Assembly (NCBI RefSeq): GCF_006874475.1
Contig: NZ_VIRM01000005.1
Span: 124,001 to 188,000 of the forward strand
Direction of reading: 5' to 3'
Length of the DNA stretch: 64,000 nucleotides
Source of the DNA: Microbispora hainanensis
GTDB lineage: Bacteria > Actinomycetota > Actinomycetes > Streptosporangiales > Streptosporangiaceae
This document shows positions 28,440 through 37,977 of the stretch, piece by piece; within the stretch, counting starts at the first letter, position 1; each line of letters opens with the position of its first letter. Below the pieces are notes generated by a model that was not told the DNA's origin, did not search any database, and worked only from the letters and a program-made list of their open reading frames with translations. Both the position numbers and the translations under genes were made by a program.

Positions 28440-29135
28440 ATGGAAGCGAGCGACACCCCCGGCTCCGGCGACGATCTCTCCGGCTCCGCCGGCGACGTGA
28501 CCGCGCGGGACGACGGCGGGCTCGCGTCCTCCGGGCCGGGATCGCCTGATCCGGCCTCCGCAGCCCGGGAGCCGGATGCGGAGCCGCCGGCGGAGGGGCC
28601 CGCGCTCACCGCGGCGCTGGAGGCGATCTTGATGGTCGTGGACGAGCCGGTCGCCGAGGTCACCCTCGCGCAGGTGCTGGAACGGCCCACCGCCGAGATC
28701 ACGGCCGCCCTGCGCGCCCTGTCGAAGGAATACACGGCCGCCGGACGGGGTTTCGACCTTCGAGAGGTGGCCGGAGGCTGGCGCTTCTACACGCGGGCGG
28801 AGTGTGCCGCCCTGGTGGAGAGGTTCGTCAGGGACGGCCAGCAGGCGCGGCTGACGCAGGCCGCGCTGGAGACCCTCGCCGTGGTCGCCTATCGGCAGCC
28901 CGTAAGCCGGGCCAAGGTGGCGGCGGTGCGCGGCGTGAGCAGCGACGGCGTCATGCGGACGCTGGTCGCACGCGGCCTCGTGGAAGAGGCCGGAACCGAC
29001 CCGGAGAGCCAGGCAGTGCTCTACCGGACGACGAGTTACTTCCTGGAGAGACTGGGGCTGCGAAGCCTCGAGGAGCTTCCCGAGCTCGCCCCGTTCCTCC
29101 CGGACGACGTGGAAATTCTTGAGGAGCAGAAGTAG
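28440..29135 (+). CDS. scpB: Segregation and condensation protein B
   Basis: A 231-residue ScpB with tandem winged helices: ALEAILMVVDEPV (about 59-71), LTQAALETLAVVAYRQPVSR and VMRTLVARGLVEE. The N-terminal 55 residues are Ser/Gly/Pro/Glu-rich and disordered. It binds ScpA in the SMC complex. It is separated from scpA by 140 bp, and its TAG shares one base with the GTG of the next gene. The ribosome site GAGGAG is only 2 nt from ATG 28440, so the start may be slightly off. Confidence 0.94.
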   Translation: MEASDTPGSGDDLSGSAGDVTARDDGGLASSGPGSPDPASAAREPDAEPPAEGPALTAALEAILMVVDEPVAEVTLAQVLERPTAEITAALRALSKEYTAAGRGFDLREVAGGWRFYTRAECAALVERFVRDGQQARLTQAALETLAVVAYRQPVSRAKVAAVRGVSSDGVMRTLVARGLVEEAGTDPESQAVLYRTTSYFLERLGLRSLEELPELAPFLPDDVEILEEQK

Positions 29136-31027
29136 TGGACAACAGGCGTGGCACCCCGTCCGGTGAGGGACGCGGTCGGAGCCGGAACACCGGTCGGCAG
29201 GGCGCGAGCCCGCGTGGATCCCGCAGCGGGTCCGGCGGCGGCTTCCGTCCCCAGGGCGACCGGCGCGGAGGCTCCCGCGTTCCTGGTTCCCGGTCCGGGT
29301 ATGGGTTCGACTCCAGGCGTTCCCGGGACGACGACGCGCGTGGCGACCGGTACGGCGAGCGCCGGCCGGACGCCCGCGGCGACCGATACGACGACCGGCC
29401 CCGTGGCACGGGCCGCCGCGACGACGACCGGGGCACATTCCGGGCGGAGCGGGGCGGCTCGCGCGGCCGGTACGGCAAGCCCGAGGGCGGCCGCTTCGGC
29501 GACCGCGACCGTGACGGCGGGCGTGACCGTGACGGCGGACGCGAGCGCGGCTTCACCCGCGACGACGCCTCCGGCCGCGGCCGCGGGTTCAATCGTGAGC
29601 GCGGGTTCGACCGTGAGCGTGGTTTCGGCCGCGGCGACCGCGACGGCCGGGGCTTCGGCCGCGACGACCGTGAGCGCGGCTCCCGGGGCGGTTCGCCCAG
29701 CGAGCGGCCCGCGTTCCGCAGCGAGGGCACGGGTTCGCGCGGCCGGTACGGCAAGTCCGAGGGCGGCCGCGACCGCGAGGCCGTCAGGGGCGCCGGCCGC
29801 CCGTCCTTCGCCGAGCGAGGAGACAGGAACGGCGGCCGCGGCGACCGGCACGAGGCTCGTGGCGACCGTTATGAGGGCCGCGGTGACCGTTATGAGAGCC
29901 GTGGCGACCGGTTCGACGCCCGCGGTGATCGCGGCTGGAGCCGGAACGACAGGGACGACCGTCGCGACGACCGTGACCGCCGGGACCACGGTGACCGACG
30001 TGACGCCCGACGGGACGACCGCGGTGGGCGCAGCGGCGGCGGGCTGCGTGCGGCGCGCGGCGGCGGCCGGGCGCGAAGCGACGAGGTGCAGACGATCGGC
30101 CGCCTGGGCGGCCCGCGCGGGCGGTCCGGCTCGCGGGGCGCGGAGCGCGGGGCACCCTCCCGCGCCGGCCGCCCCTCGGGCGCCGGCCGGCCCGGCGTGA
30201 CGGGCCCGGTGGCCAACCCGTTCAAGACGTCCCGGCAGCCGCTGCGCGACCCGGACTTCTACGACGAGAACTACACCGACGAGCGCGACACCACGGAGGT
30301 GCCGGGCGGCGAGCGGCTGCAGAAGGTCCTCGCCCAGGCCGGGGTGGCCAGCAGGCGGGCCTGCGAGGAGATGATCGGCGACGGCCGGGTGACGGTGGAC
30401 GGCCAGACCGTGCGCCGCTTCGGCGCCCGTGTCGATCCCGCCAAGCAGGTCATCCGGGTCGACGGCAAGCGCATCCCGACGTCCTCGGAGACCGTCTACT
30501 ACGCGCTCAACAAGCCGATCGGCGTGGTGAGCACGATGGACGACCCGGAGGGCCGGCCGTGCCTGAACGACTACGTGCAGGACCTCGGGCCGCGGCTGTT
30601 CCACGTGGGGCGTCTCGACACCGAGACCGAGGGACTGCTGCTGCTGACCAACGACGGCGAGCTCGCCCATCGGCTGACCCACCCGAGCTACGGCGTGCAG
30701 AAGAAATACTGGGCGAAGGTGCCCGGCCCCATCCCGCGCGACCTGCACAGGGTGCTGCGCAAGGGCGTGGACCTGGAGGACGGCCTGGCGAAGGCCGACG
30801 AGTTCCGGGTGGTGCAGGAGCACGGCCAGCAGGCGCTGGTCGAGATCGTGCTGCACGAGGGCCGCAAGCACATCGTCCGGCGCATGCTGGAGGCGGTCGG
30901 CCACCGGGTGATCGACCTGGCCCGCATCGAGTTCGGCCCGGTGAAGCTCGGCAGGCTCAAGCCGGGGACCGTGCGCCAGCTCACCGTGCAGGAGATCGGT
31001 GAGCTGTACGCGGCGGTCGGCCTGTAG
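29135..31027 (+). CDS. rluB: 23S rRNA pseudouridine synthase (RluB type) with a long disordered N-terminus
   Basis: A 630-residue protein. Residues 1 to about 385 are low complexity, rich in Arg, Gly and Asp, with RGDRY and GGRD-type repeats. At the DNA level, a 21-bp imperfect repeat is visible around 29870-29935. The conserved part begins with an S4 RNA-binding domain (RLQKVLAQAGVASRRACEEM, about 392-411) and continues into an RsuA/RluB catalytic domain with Asp495 in GRLDTETEGL. It isomerises a uridine of 23S rRNA. The tail is several times longer than in E. coli RluB and probably adds RNA binding or condensation. It overlaps scpB by one base. Confidence 0.93.
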   Translation: MDNRRGTPSGEGRGRSRNTGRQGASPRGSRSGSGGGFRPQGDRRGGSRVPGSRSGYGFDSRRSRDDDARGDRYGERRPDARGDRYDDRPRGTGRRDDDRGTFRAERGGSRGRYGKPEGGRFGDRDRDGGRDRDGGRERGFTRDDASGRGRGFNRERGFDRERGFGRGDRDGRGFGRDDRERGSRGGSPSERPAFRSEGTGSRGRYGKSEGGRDREAVRGAGRPSFAERGDRNGGRGDRHEARGDRYEGRGDRYESRGDRFDARGDRGWSRNDRDDRRDDRDRRDHGDRRDARRDDRGGRSGGGLRAARGGGRARSDEVQTIGRLGGPRGRSGSRGAERGAPSRAGRPSGAGRPGVTGPVANPFKTSRQPLRDPDFYDENYTDERDTTEVPGGERLQKVLAQAGVASRRACEEMIGDGRVTVDGQTVRRFGARVDPAKQVIRVDGKRIPTSSETVYYALNKPIGVVSTMDDPEGRPCLNDYVQDLGPRLFHVGRLDTETEGLLLLTNDGELAHRLTHPSYGVQKKYWAKVPGPIPRDLHRVLRKGVDLEDGLAKADEFRVVQEHGQQALVEIVLHEGRKHIVRRMLEAVGHRVIDLARIEFGPVKLGRLKPGTVRQLTVQEIGELYAAVGL

Positions 31028-31140
31028 CCTTTCCGCGCGGCGGGCGAAAGCCACAAGCCGGGCAGAATTGGCTGAAGCACGTAGATGGGCTGGGCTCGTC
31101 TCCGCAGGAGACCGGCCCGGCCCAGCGAGAGGGGAACGAC

Positions 31141-31500
31141 ATGGTGCGGGCGATTCGCGGAGCCATCCAGGTCGACGGCAACGATCGTGACGCGATCCTC
31201 GCCGGGACGACCGAGTTGGTGACCGAGGTGATGGGGCGCAACAACCTCACGACCGACGACGTCATCAGCGTGATCTTCACGTGCACCCCCGACCTCACCG
31301 CCGAGTTCCCCGCGCTGGCCGCGCGCAAGCTCGGGTTCCACGACGTGCCCCTCATCTGCGCGACGGAGATCAACGTGCCCGGTGCGCTGCCGCGTGTCGT
31401 GCGCCTGATGGCCCACGTGCAGACCGACCGGCCCCGGCAGGAGATCCAGCACGTGTACCTGCGCGGTGCCGTGGCGCTGCGCGTGGACATCGCGCAGTGA
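31141..31500 (+). CDS. aroH: Chorismate mutase, AroH type
   Basis: A 119-residue monofunctional chorismate mutase of the AroH trimer family: MVRAIRGAIQVDGND, the active-site segment IFTCTPDLTAEFPA and C-terminal VYLRGAVALRVD. It converts chorismate to prephenate, the substrate of the dehydrogenase encoded next. A purine-rich GAGAGGGG precedes ATG 31141. It lies 113 bp after rluB. Confidence 0.95.
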   Translation: MVRAIRGAIQVDGNDRDAILAGTTELVTEVMGRNNLTTDDVISVIFTCTPDLTAEFPALAARKLGFHDVPLICATEINVPGALPRVVRLMAHVQTDRPRQEIQHVYLRGAVALRVDIAQ

Positions 31501-31660
31501 GCGTCCCCCTCTAGGCCTCGCCCATCGGGCGTCGCCCGGTAGACGTCGCCCCGACGGGACCACGCCGGGACGGCGGGGGCCGGTGAACCGCCACAATCCA
31601 CCCACGAGACATCCGTCGCCGGGACAGCGCATCCGGGACGGCGATGGCAGGAAGAGCACG

Positions 31661-32755
31661 ATGACTCCCATCGAGGACGCCGAGATCGGCAGTGTGGTCG
31701 TTGTCGGGACGGGCCTCATCGGCACGTCGATCGCACTGGCGCTGCGGCAGCGGGACGTGCGGGTCTTCCTGGCCGACCGGGACGCGGGAGCCGTACGGCT
31801 GGCGCGTGAGCTGGGCGCGGGGGAGGACTGGGCCGGCGAGCAGCGGGTGGATCTCGCGGTCGTCGCCGTGCCGCCCCAGTTCGTCGCGCAGCAACTGCTC
31901 GACCTGCAAAAGCGCGACAGCGCCCGCTTCTACACCGACGTGGCGAGCGTGAAGGTTCTCCCGCTGACCCAGGCCGCCCAGCTGGGCTGCGACCTGACGA
32001 CGTACGTCGCGGGGCATCCGCTGGCGGGCCGCGAGCGGTCCGGCCCGGCGGCGGCCCGCGCCGACCTGTTCCTCGGCCGTCCCTGGGCGTACTGCCCGAC
32101 GGACGAGGCGTCCCCGCAGGCGGTGGGCGCGGTGGAGCGGCTGATCTCGCTCTGCGGCGGCAACGCGGTGCGGGTGGACGCGACCGAGCACGACCGCGCC
32201 GTCGCGGTCGTCTCGCATGCCCCGCACGTGACGGCCGCCGCGGTGGCGGCCCGGCTGGCGGAGGCGTCGGAGACGGCCCTGGGGCTGTCGGGGCAGGGGG
32301 TGCGCGACGTGACCCGCATCGCCGCCAGCGACCCCGCCCTGTGGACCGGCATCCTCGCGGGCAACGCGCTGCCCGTCGCCGAGGTGCTGGAGGCGCTCGT
32401 GGACGACCTGAGCGCCGCCGCCCGTTCGCTTCGCGCGCTGGCGGGCGACGGCGTGGCCATGGGACAGGTCACCGATCTTCTGTCGCGCGGCGTGCGGGGG
32501 ACCGGCAGGATCCCCGGCAAGCACGGCGGCCCGGCGCGCACGTACGCGGTGGTCCAGGTGCTCATCGGCGACCGTCCCGGCGAACTGGCCCGCCTGGTGC
32601 AGGCCGCGGGGGAGACGGGCGTCAACATCGAGGACATCCGCCTGGAGCACGCCACCGGGCTGGAGCTCGGCGCGGCCGAGCTGTACGTCCAGCCGGAGGC
32701 GGCGCAGACGCTTACCGACGGCCTGCGCGAGCGCGGCTGGCAGCTGCCGAGCTGA
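31661..32755 (+). CDS. tyrA: Prephenate dehydrogenase
   Basis: A 364-residue TyrA that makes 4-hydroxyphenylpyruvate for tyrosine. It has an N-terminal NAD-binding GTGLIGTSIALAL (about 15-27), HPLAGRERSG and EHDRAVAVVSHAPH in the catalytic region, and a C-terminal ACT regulatory domain (VLIGDRPGELARLVQAAGE, about 294-312), which suggests feedback by tyrosine. ATG 31661 with AGGAAG is preferred; the frame is open further upstream without coding character. Its 3' end overlaps the convergent MFS gene by 44 bp. Confidence 0.94.
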   Translation: MTPIEDAEIGSVVVVGTGLIGTSIALALRQRDVRVFLADRDAGAVRLARELGAGEDWAGEQRVDLAVVAVPPQFVAQQLLDLQKRDSARFYTDVASVKVLPLTQAAQLGCDLTTYVAGHPLAGRERSGPAAARADLFLGRPWAYCPTDEASPQAVGAVERLISLCGGNAVRVDATEHDRAVAVVSHAPHVTAAAVAARLAEASETALGLSGQGVRDVTRIAASDPALWTGILAGNALPVAEVLEALVDDLSAAARSLRALAGDGVAMGQVTDLLSRGVRGTGRIPGKHGGPARTYAVVQVLIGDRPGELARLVQAAGETGVNIEDIRLEHATGLELGAAELYVQPEAAQTLTDGLRERGWQLPS

Positions 32756-34292
32756 CCCGGTCGTCCGGTCGGGCCGGTGACGTCCGGGCGGCCACCGTCT
32801 CCGGCCTCGGCGCGGGTTCCGGCCCAGGGGCGGGAGCGGGGGCCGTAGGGGGAGCGGGAGCGGTGTAGCGGCGCAGCTCGGGGATCGCCCAGGTGATCGC
32901 CGCCACGGTGATCACGGTGAGCAGCCCGCCCACGCAGATCACGAGGCGTGGGCCGTCCAGCATGCCGGCGGCGGCGTCGTGCAGGGGCACGCTGGTGGAG
33001 TCGTGCAGGTGCACGCTGGCGAAACCGTGCAGCAGGTTCGCGATCTGCGGTCCCCCGTTCAGCACGATGGTGAGCGCGCCCTGCACGCGCCCGCGTACGG
33101 CGTCGTCGGTGCGCGCCTGTGTGATCGTGGTGCGGAAGGCGCTCAGCACGCAGTTGACAGCGCCGCCGAGCGCGAGCGCCGCCAGCGCGATCCACAGCTC
33201 GGCGGCCAGGCCGACGAGCACGACGGTGATCCCCCAGGCGACGGCGGCGCCCGCCACGAGGGCGCCATGGCGCCGGGCACGGGTGAACGTGCCCGACAGC
33301 AGCCCGGCCACGACGACCCCGGCGGGGTAGGCCGCGTAGAGCAGTCCCGTCTCCGGGCCGCCCCCGGCCGCACCGCCGAAGACGTCACGGGCCAGCTCGG
33401 GGAACAGCGCCGACGGCATGCCGAAGACCATGGCCGCGAGGTCCACTGCCAGCACCGCCACGAGCAGCCGGTCGGCCGCCAGGTGGCGGAACCCGGCAAG
33501 CATCCGGGCGGCCGCGGAGGTGCCCCGCCCGCCGCTCACCGCGCCCGCCTTGCCCGCCCTGTCCCCGTTGCCTGCCGCGCCCGCCATGCTCCCCTTGCCC
33601 GCCACGGCCCCCTTGCCCGCCATGCCCGTCGCGGGAGGCGGCGGCAGCGGCGGCAGCATGACGACGGCCCACACCACGGCGAGCAGCGCGACGGCGTCGA
33701 ACAGGTACAGCGTGCCGAGCCCCACGACCGGGACCAGCACACCGGCGAGCATCGGCCCCACGACCGACCCGCCGTAGCGGACCAGCGAGCTGAGGCTGTT
33801 GGCCGCGGGCAGCAGCTCGGCCGGGACGAGACGGGGCACGACGGCCCCCGTCGTCGTCATCACCGTCCCGTACGTCAGCCCCTGGAAGGCCACCGCCACC
33901 AGCAGGACGGGGACGGAGCGGCCGCCCAGGACCGCGTGGAGCCACAGCGCCGTGTACGTCAGCGCCAGGCCGAGGTGGGCGGCCAGCAGGATCGTCCGCC
34001 GGTCCATCACGTCGGCGCGGGCGCCGCTCCACACCGCCGCCACGACCAGCGCGGCGAACGACACCCCAGCGGCGGCTCCCACGGCCGACGACGAGCCGGT
34101 GACCGTGAACAGTTGCGTCGGCACCGCGACCACGCTGAAGGATCCGCCCACGGCACAGATCACCGAGGCGGCCCACATCCGGCGGAACGCCGGGATCGCC
34201 AGCGGCCGCCAGTCGAGGCTGAACGCTCGGACGGAGGCCGGCCTGGAGGATCGGGTGACAGAACGGCGCTGCCGCACCGTCGTGGCGCTCAT
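32712..34292 (-). CDS. MFS transporter (MFS_3/enterobactin-exporter type)
   Basis: A 526-residue major-facilitator protein with 12 predicted helices: an N-terminal half with VMDRRTILLAAHLGLAL after TM2, GLTYGTVMTTTGAVVPRLVP, a central Gly/Ala/Lys-rich loop (about 228-255, GKGAVAGKGSMAG) and a long Pro/Ala-rich C-terminal tail. It resembles EntS-like or macrolide efflux MFS proteins. ATG 34292 overlaps the stop of the MerR-PP2C gene (ATGA), so the two are co-translated. This pair sits backward inside the conserved tyrA-cmk neighbourhood. Its export substrate is unknown and is presumably controlled by the partner regulator. Confidence 0.87.
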   Translation of the reverse strand: MSATTVRQRRSVTRSSRPASVRAFSLDWRPLAIPAFRRMWAASVICAVGGSFSVVAVPTQLFTVTGSSSAVGAAAGVSFAALVVAAVWSGARADVMDRRTILLAAHLGLALTYTALWLHAVLGGRSVPVLLVAVAFQGLTYGTVMTTTGAVVPRLVPAELLPAANSLSSLVRYGGSVVGPMLAGVLVPVVGLGTLYLFDAVALLAVVWAVVMLPPLPPPPATGMAGKGAVAGKGSMAGAAGNGDRAGKAGAVSGGRGTSAAARMLAGFRHLAADRLLVAVLAVDLAAMVFGMPSALFPELARDVFGGAAGGGPETGLLYAAYPAGVVVAGLLSGTFTRARRHGALVAGAAVAWGITVVLVGLAAELWIALAALALGGAVNCVLSAFRTTITQARTDDAVRGRVQGALTIVLNGGPQIANLLHGFASVHLHDSTSVPLHDAAAGMLDGPRLVICVGGLLTVITVAAITWAIPELRRYTAPAPPTAPAPAPGPEPAPRPETVAARTSPARPDDRVSSAAASRARAGRR

Positions 34293-35428
34293 CGCGCGGC
34301 GCCGGCCTGGCCGGTGGCCGTGGAGTCCTCCACCGCCGTCGGGCCGGCCGGGGTGCCGGCCATCACGTCCGCTACCACGCAGGCCACGTTGTCGGGGGCT
34401 CCGGCGGCGTACGCGCGGTCGATCAGCTCGTCGACGACCTGCTGCGGACCGCCGGCGCCGCCGAGCGTCTCGCGCAGCACGCGGGCCGGCACGACACCCG
34501 GCAGGCCGTCCGTGCAGAGCAGATAACGGTCGCCCGGGGCGGCCTCGCACATCGACAGGTCGGGCAGGGAGGACCCGGCGCCGGTCAGCGCGCGGACGAG
34601 AAGCGAGCGCCTCGGGTGGGAGACGGCCTCCTCCGGGGTGAGCCGGCCCTCGTCGATCAACAACTGCACGTACGAGTGGTCGCGGGTGATCTGGAACAGC
34701 CCTCCGCCGCGGAACAGGTATGCCCGGCTGTCGCCGATGTGCACCAGCGCCGGTCGCGACCCGGACCATACGAGCGCGGTCAGCGTGGTGACCGCCTCTC
34801 CCGAGGGCACCGAGCCGGCGATGTCCCGGATTGCCCGCTCGGCATCGCCGACGGCGTCGGCGAGCGCGCCGAGCAGGTCCTCGGCGGGCACCGGCAGGGT
34901 CAGCAGGCGCCTGAGCGCGTCGACGGCCGCCGCGCTCGCGCGGTCGCCGCCCTGGCCGCGCATCCCGTCGGCCACCGCCAGCAGTCGCTCGTCGGCGTAC
35001 GCGATGTCCTCGTTGCTCGTCCGCACCGGCCCCGGCTCCGACCGGGCGGCGTAACGGATCTCCAGCGTGGTTGTGGCGTCCTTCACGGCACTGCCCCTTC
35101 CCGACAGGTGGTCGACGAGGAAGGCGGCGAGCCGGCCCCGGGACCGGGTCTCGGCCGTGACCTGCCGCCAATAGGCGGCCACCTCCTCGGCCGCGTCCTG
35201 CGCGGGCAGGTCGCACACCTGCCGGATGCGCGCCAGCGGCATGCCGAGCCGCCGCAAGCGGGCGATCAGGCGGGCCCGCTCCAGCTGGGCCGGGTCGTAG
35301 TAGCGGTAACCCGACTCGCCGTCCACCGCGGCGGGCCGCAGCAGCCCGGCCTCGTCGTAGAGCCGCAACGCCTTGGGCGTCAGCCGGGCGGCCCGTGCGA
35401 ACGTCCCGATGGTCAGCAGCTCACGCAC
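34289..35428 (-). CDS. MerR-type regulator fused to a PP2C phosphatase domain
   Basis: About 379 residues. The N-terminus is a MerR helix-turn-helix (ELLTIGTFARAARLTPKALR, then LYDEAGLL and GYRYYDPAQL), followed by a linking helix (about 75-110). From about 120 onward is a PP2C domain: RTSNEDIAYAD, LAVADGMRG, LVHIGDSRAYLF, LLCTDGL and APDNVACVVADV retain the metal-binding Asp residues. The ligand-binding domain usual in MerR multidrug regulators is replaced by a Ser/Thr phosphatase. The start is taken as GTG 35428 behind GGAGGA; 35431 is possible. It overlaps the downstream MFS gene. It probably regulates that exporter, with phosphatase activity as input or output. Confidence 0.9.
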   Translation of the reverse strand: MRELLTIGTFARAARLTPKALRLYDEAGLLRPAAVDGESGYRYYDPAQLERARLIARLRRLGMPLARIRQVCDLPAQDAAEEVAAYWRQVTAETRSRGRLAAFLVDHLSGRGSAVKDATTTLEIRYAARSEPGPVRTSNEDIAYADERLLAVADGMRGQGGDRASAAAVDALRRLLTLPVPAEDLLGALADAVGDAERAIRDIAGSVPSGEAVTTLTALVWSGSRPALVHIGDSRAYLFRGGGLFQITRDHSYVQLLIDEGRLTPEEAVSHPRRSLLVRALTGAGSSLPDLSMCEAAPGDRYLLCTDGLPGVVPARVLRETLGGAGGPQQVVDELIDRAYAAGAPDNVACVVADVMAGTPAGPTAVEDSTATGQAGAAR

Positions 35429-35628
35429 CACTCCTCCTCGTCCCGGCCGTCGTGGCCGGTGCCGACGATGCTGCGGCTTCACCCAGGGGCAAGGTCAATC
35501 CGCGGAGGAAGCTACACGGGCACTGCGCCAACCGGCGCGGGGAGGCCCTGTCCCGCCGCCGATGCACGCTTTCCGGCGGTATCCCGGTAGCCTCGTGGGC
35601 GACAACTCGATGGGGAGAAGGAGAACCG

Positions 35629-36297
35629 GTGTCCGGTCTGGTCGTCGCCATGGACGGTCCCTCGGGGTCGGGCAAGTCGAGCGCCTCGCGGGGCGTCGCG
35701 CGGGCGCTGGGCCTGCGATACCTCGACACCGGGGCCATGTATCGCGCGGTCACCTGGTGGATGCTCCAGCAGGGCGTGAACCTGGAGGACGCCGCCGAGA
35801 TCGCCGCGAGGGCCGCCGAGCCCACGCTGGTGATGAGCACCGACCCCGACGCGCCGGGTGTCACCGTGGACGGCGTCGACGTCAACGGGCCGATCCGCGG
35901 CCCCGAGGTGACCGGCGCGGTGTCGGCCGTCAGCGCGGTCCCCGAGGTGCGGCGCCGGCTGGTGGCCCTGCAGCGGGAGATCATCGCCGATTCCCTGCCT
36001 GGTGGCGGGATCGTGGTCGAGGGCCGCGACATTGGCACCGTGGTCGCGCCGGACGCGCCCGTCAAGATCTACCTCACCGCGGACCCCGAGGCCCGCGCCC
36101 TGCGCCGTACGGCGGAGCTGGACGGCACGACGGTGGAGGCGCAGAAGGCCGCGATGGCCCGGCGCGACGCGCTCGACTCGACGCGCAAGGCCGATCCGCT
36201 GGCGAAGGCCGCGGACGCGGTGGAACTGGACACGACGGCGCTGGACCTGGACGAGGTGATCGCCGAGGTGCTCCGGCTCGTCAAGGAGCGGGTCTGA
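35629..36297 (+). CDS. cmk: Cytidylate kinase
   Basis: A 222-residue (d)CMP kinase: P-loop [36 protein letters not shown] and the lid RRTAELDG. It phosphorylates CMP/dCMP with ATP. GTG 35629 has AAGGAG upstream; the frame extends upstream without coding character. It directly precedes der, the usual actinobacterial order. Confidence 0.95.
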   Translation: MSGLVVAMDGPSGSGKSSASRGVARALGLRYLDTGAMYRAVTWWMLQQGVNLEDAAEIAARAAEPTLVMSTDPDAPGVTVDGVDVNGPIRGPEVTGAVSAVSAVPEVRRRLVALQREIIADSLPGGGIVVEGRDIGTVVAPDAPVKIYLTADPEARALRRTAELDGTTVEAQKAAMARRDALDSTRKADPLAKAADAVELDTTALDLDEVIAEVLRLVKERV

Positions 36298-36457
36298 CGC
36301 CCGCCCGCCCCGCCTGACCCCTCCCGCGCCGCGTCCGCCGCGCCGGGGGGTGGGCCACGCGGTGCGGCGCACGAACGGAGCCCGGCCCCGGAAGCGGTCC
36401 GCCGGGAGGCCTCACGAGAGGCCGTGGAGAACGGGAAGAGCAGCGGTGAGGCAGGGT

Positions 36458-37876
36458 ATGGACGTGACGGGGGAGTACGACGAGGACGAGGGCGGCTGGA
36501 TCGAGGCCGAGCTCGCGGAGCTTTCCGGTGAGGAGACGGAGCGGGAGCCCGACGCGGGCCCGCTGCCGGTCGTCGCCGTGGTGGGGCGTCCCAACGTCGG
36601 CAAGTCGACGCTGGTCAACCGCATCATCGGCCGCCGTGAGGCGGTCGTGGAGGACGTGCCGGGCGTGACCCGCGACCGGGTCACCTACGAGGCGACCTGG
36701 CGGGGCCGCAGGTTCACGCTGGTCGACACCGGCGGCTGGGATCCCGACGCGACCGGCATGGCGCTGCGCATCGCCGAGCAGGCGCAGATCGCGGCCGAGC
36801 TGGCCGACGTGATCCTGTTCGTGGTGGACGCGAGCGTCGGCGTCACCGACTCCGACGAGGCCGTGGGCGCGGTGCTGCGCCGCTCGGGCAAGCCGGTCGT
36901 GCTGGCCGCCAACAAGGTCGACAACCAGCAGATGGAGCTGGAGGCGAGCGGGCTGTGGTCGCTCGGCCTGGGTGAGCCGCACCCCGTCTCCGCTTTGCAC
37001 GGGCGCGCCAGCGGAGACCTGCTCGACGTGGTGCTCGACGCGCTGCCCGAGACGCCGCCGCAGACGTTCGGCGAGCGGCGCGGCCCGCGCCGGGTCGCGC
37101 TGCTGGGCAAGCCCAACGTGGGCAAGTCGTCGCTGCTCAACAAGCTGGCCGGGGAGGAGCGGGTGCTGGTCGACCCGATGGCCGGCACCACCCGCGACCC
37201 CGTCGACGAGCTGGTCGAGCTGGGCGGCACGACGTACCGGTTCATCGACACGGCCGGCATCCGGCGGCGCGACCGCGAGCTGAAGGGCGCCGACTTCTAC
37301 GCGGCGATGCGCACGCGGGCCGCGCTGGAGCGGGCGGAGGTCGCGGTCGTGCTGATCGACGCCTCCGAGGTGCTGACCGAGCAGGACCTGCGGATCATCG
37401 GCCTCGTCATCGAGTCGGGCCGGGCGATGGTGGTCGCGTTCAACAAGTGGGACCTGGTCGACGAGGACCGGCGTTACTACCTGGAGAAGGAGATCGACCG
37501 GCAGCTCGTCCGCACGCCCTGGGCGCTGCGGGTGAACATCTCGGCGAAGACGGGCCGCCATGTCGAGAAGCTGGCCCCCGCCATCGAGCGGGCCCTGGAG
37601 TCGTGGGGCACGCGGGTGCCGACGGCCCGGCTCAACCAGTTCCTCACCGAGCTGCTGCAGGCCACCCCGCCGCCGGTGCGCGGCGGCCGGCAGCCGAAGA
37701 TCCTGTTCGCCACCCAGGCGTCCACGGAACCGCCGAAGTTCGTGCTGTTCACCTCGGCGTTCCTGGAGGAGACCTACCGCCGGTTCCTGGAGCGTCGCAT
37801 CCGCGAGGAGTTCGGCTTCGCGGGCTCGCCGATCGAAGTGACGATGAAGATCCGCGAGAAGCGCAAGAAGAAGTAA
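36458..37876 (+). CDS. der: Ribosome-assembly GTPase Der (EngA)
   Basis: A 472-residue double-GTPase needed for 50S assembly. Both G domains are complete: [14 protein letters not shown] and NKVD in the first, [14 protein letters not shown] and NKWD in the second. A C-terminal KH-like domain follows, ending KIREKRKKK. The acidic N-terminal extension ([13 protein letters not shown]) is common in actinobacteria. ATG 36458 is chosen; an in-frame GTG at 36446, preceded by GGAAGAG at 5 nt, is also credible. Confidence 0.96.
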   Translation: MDVTGEYDEDEGGWIEAELAELSGEETEREPDAGPLPVVAVVGRPNVGKSTLVNRIIGRREAVVEDVPGVTRDRVTYEATWRGRRFTLVDTGGWDPDATGMALRIAEQAQIAAELADVILFVVDASVGVTDSDEAVGAVLRRSGKPVVLAANKVDNQQMELEASGLWSLGLGEPHPVSALHGRASGDLLDVVLDALPETPPQTFGERRGPRRVALLGKPNVGKSSLLNKLAGEERVLVDPMAGTTRDPVDELVELGGTTYRFIDTAGIRRRDRELKGADFYAAMRTRAALERAEVAVVLIDASEVLTEQDLRIIGLVIESGRAMVVAFNKWDLVDEDRRYYLEKEIDRQLVRTPWALRVNISAKTGRHVEKLAPAIERALESWGTRVPTARLNQFLTELLQATPPPVRGGRQPKILFATQASTEPPKFVLFTSAFLEETYRRFLERRIREEFGFAGSPIEVTMKIREKRKKK

Positions 37877-37886
37877 CCCCCAGGCT

Positions 37887-37966
37887 GGTCTGCGGCTTCG
37901 GCACGCCTCCGGCCGGTCTGCGGCCTCGGCACGCCTTCGGCTGGTCCGCGGCCTCGGCCGTCGCCG
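37887..37966. repeat. 28-bp tandem repeat between der and tetR
   Basis: Three imperfect copies starting at 37887, 37915 and 37943 (unit begins ggtctgcggcctcggcacg). They fill the 101-bp convergent gap between der and the TetR gene and continue into Ala-codon-like gcc/gtc repeats. No dyad is obvious. Confidence 0.7.
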
Positions 37967-37977
37967 TGGCCGCAGCC

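Noticed and set aside
29200-30100. Repetitive DNA considered as CRISPR or a mobile repeat array
   Set aside because: The repeats are short, irregular and in frame with the RG-rich tail of RluB; there are no spacers.
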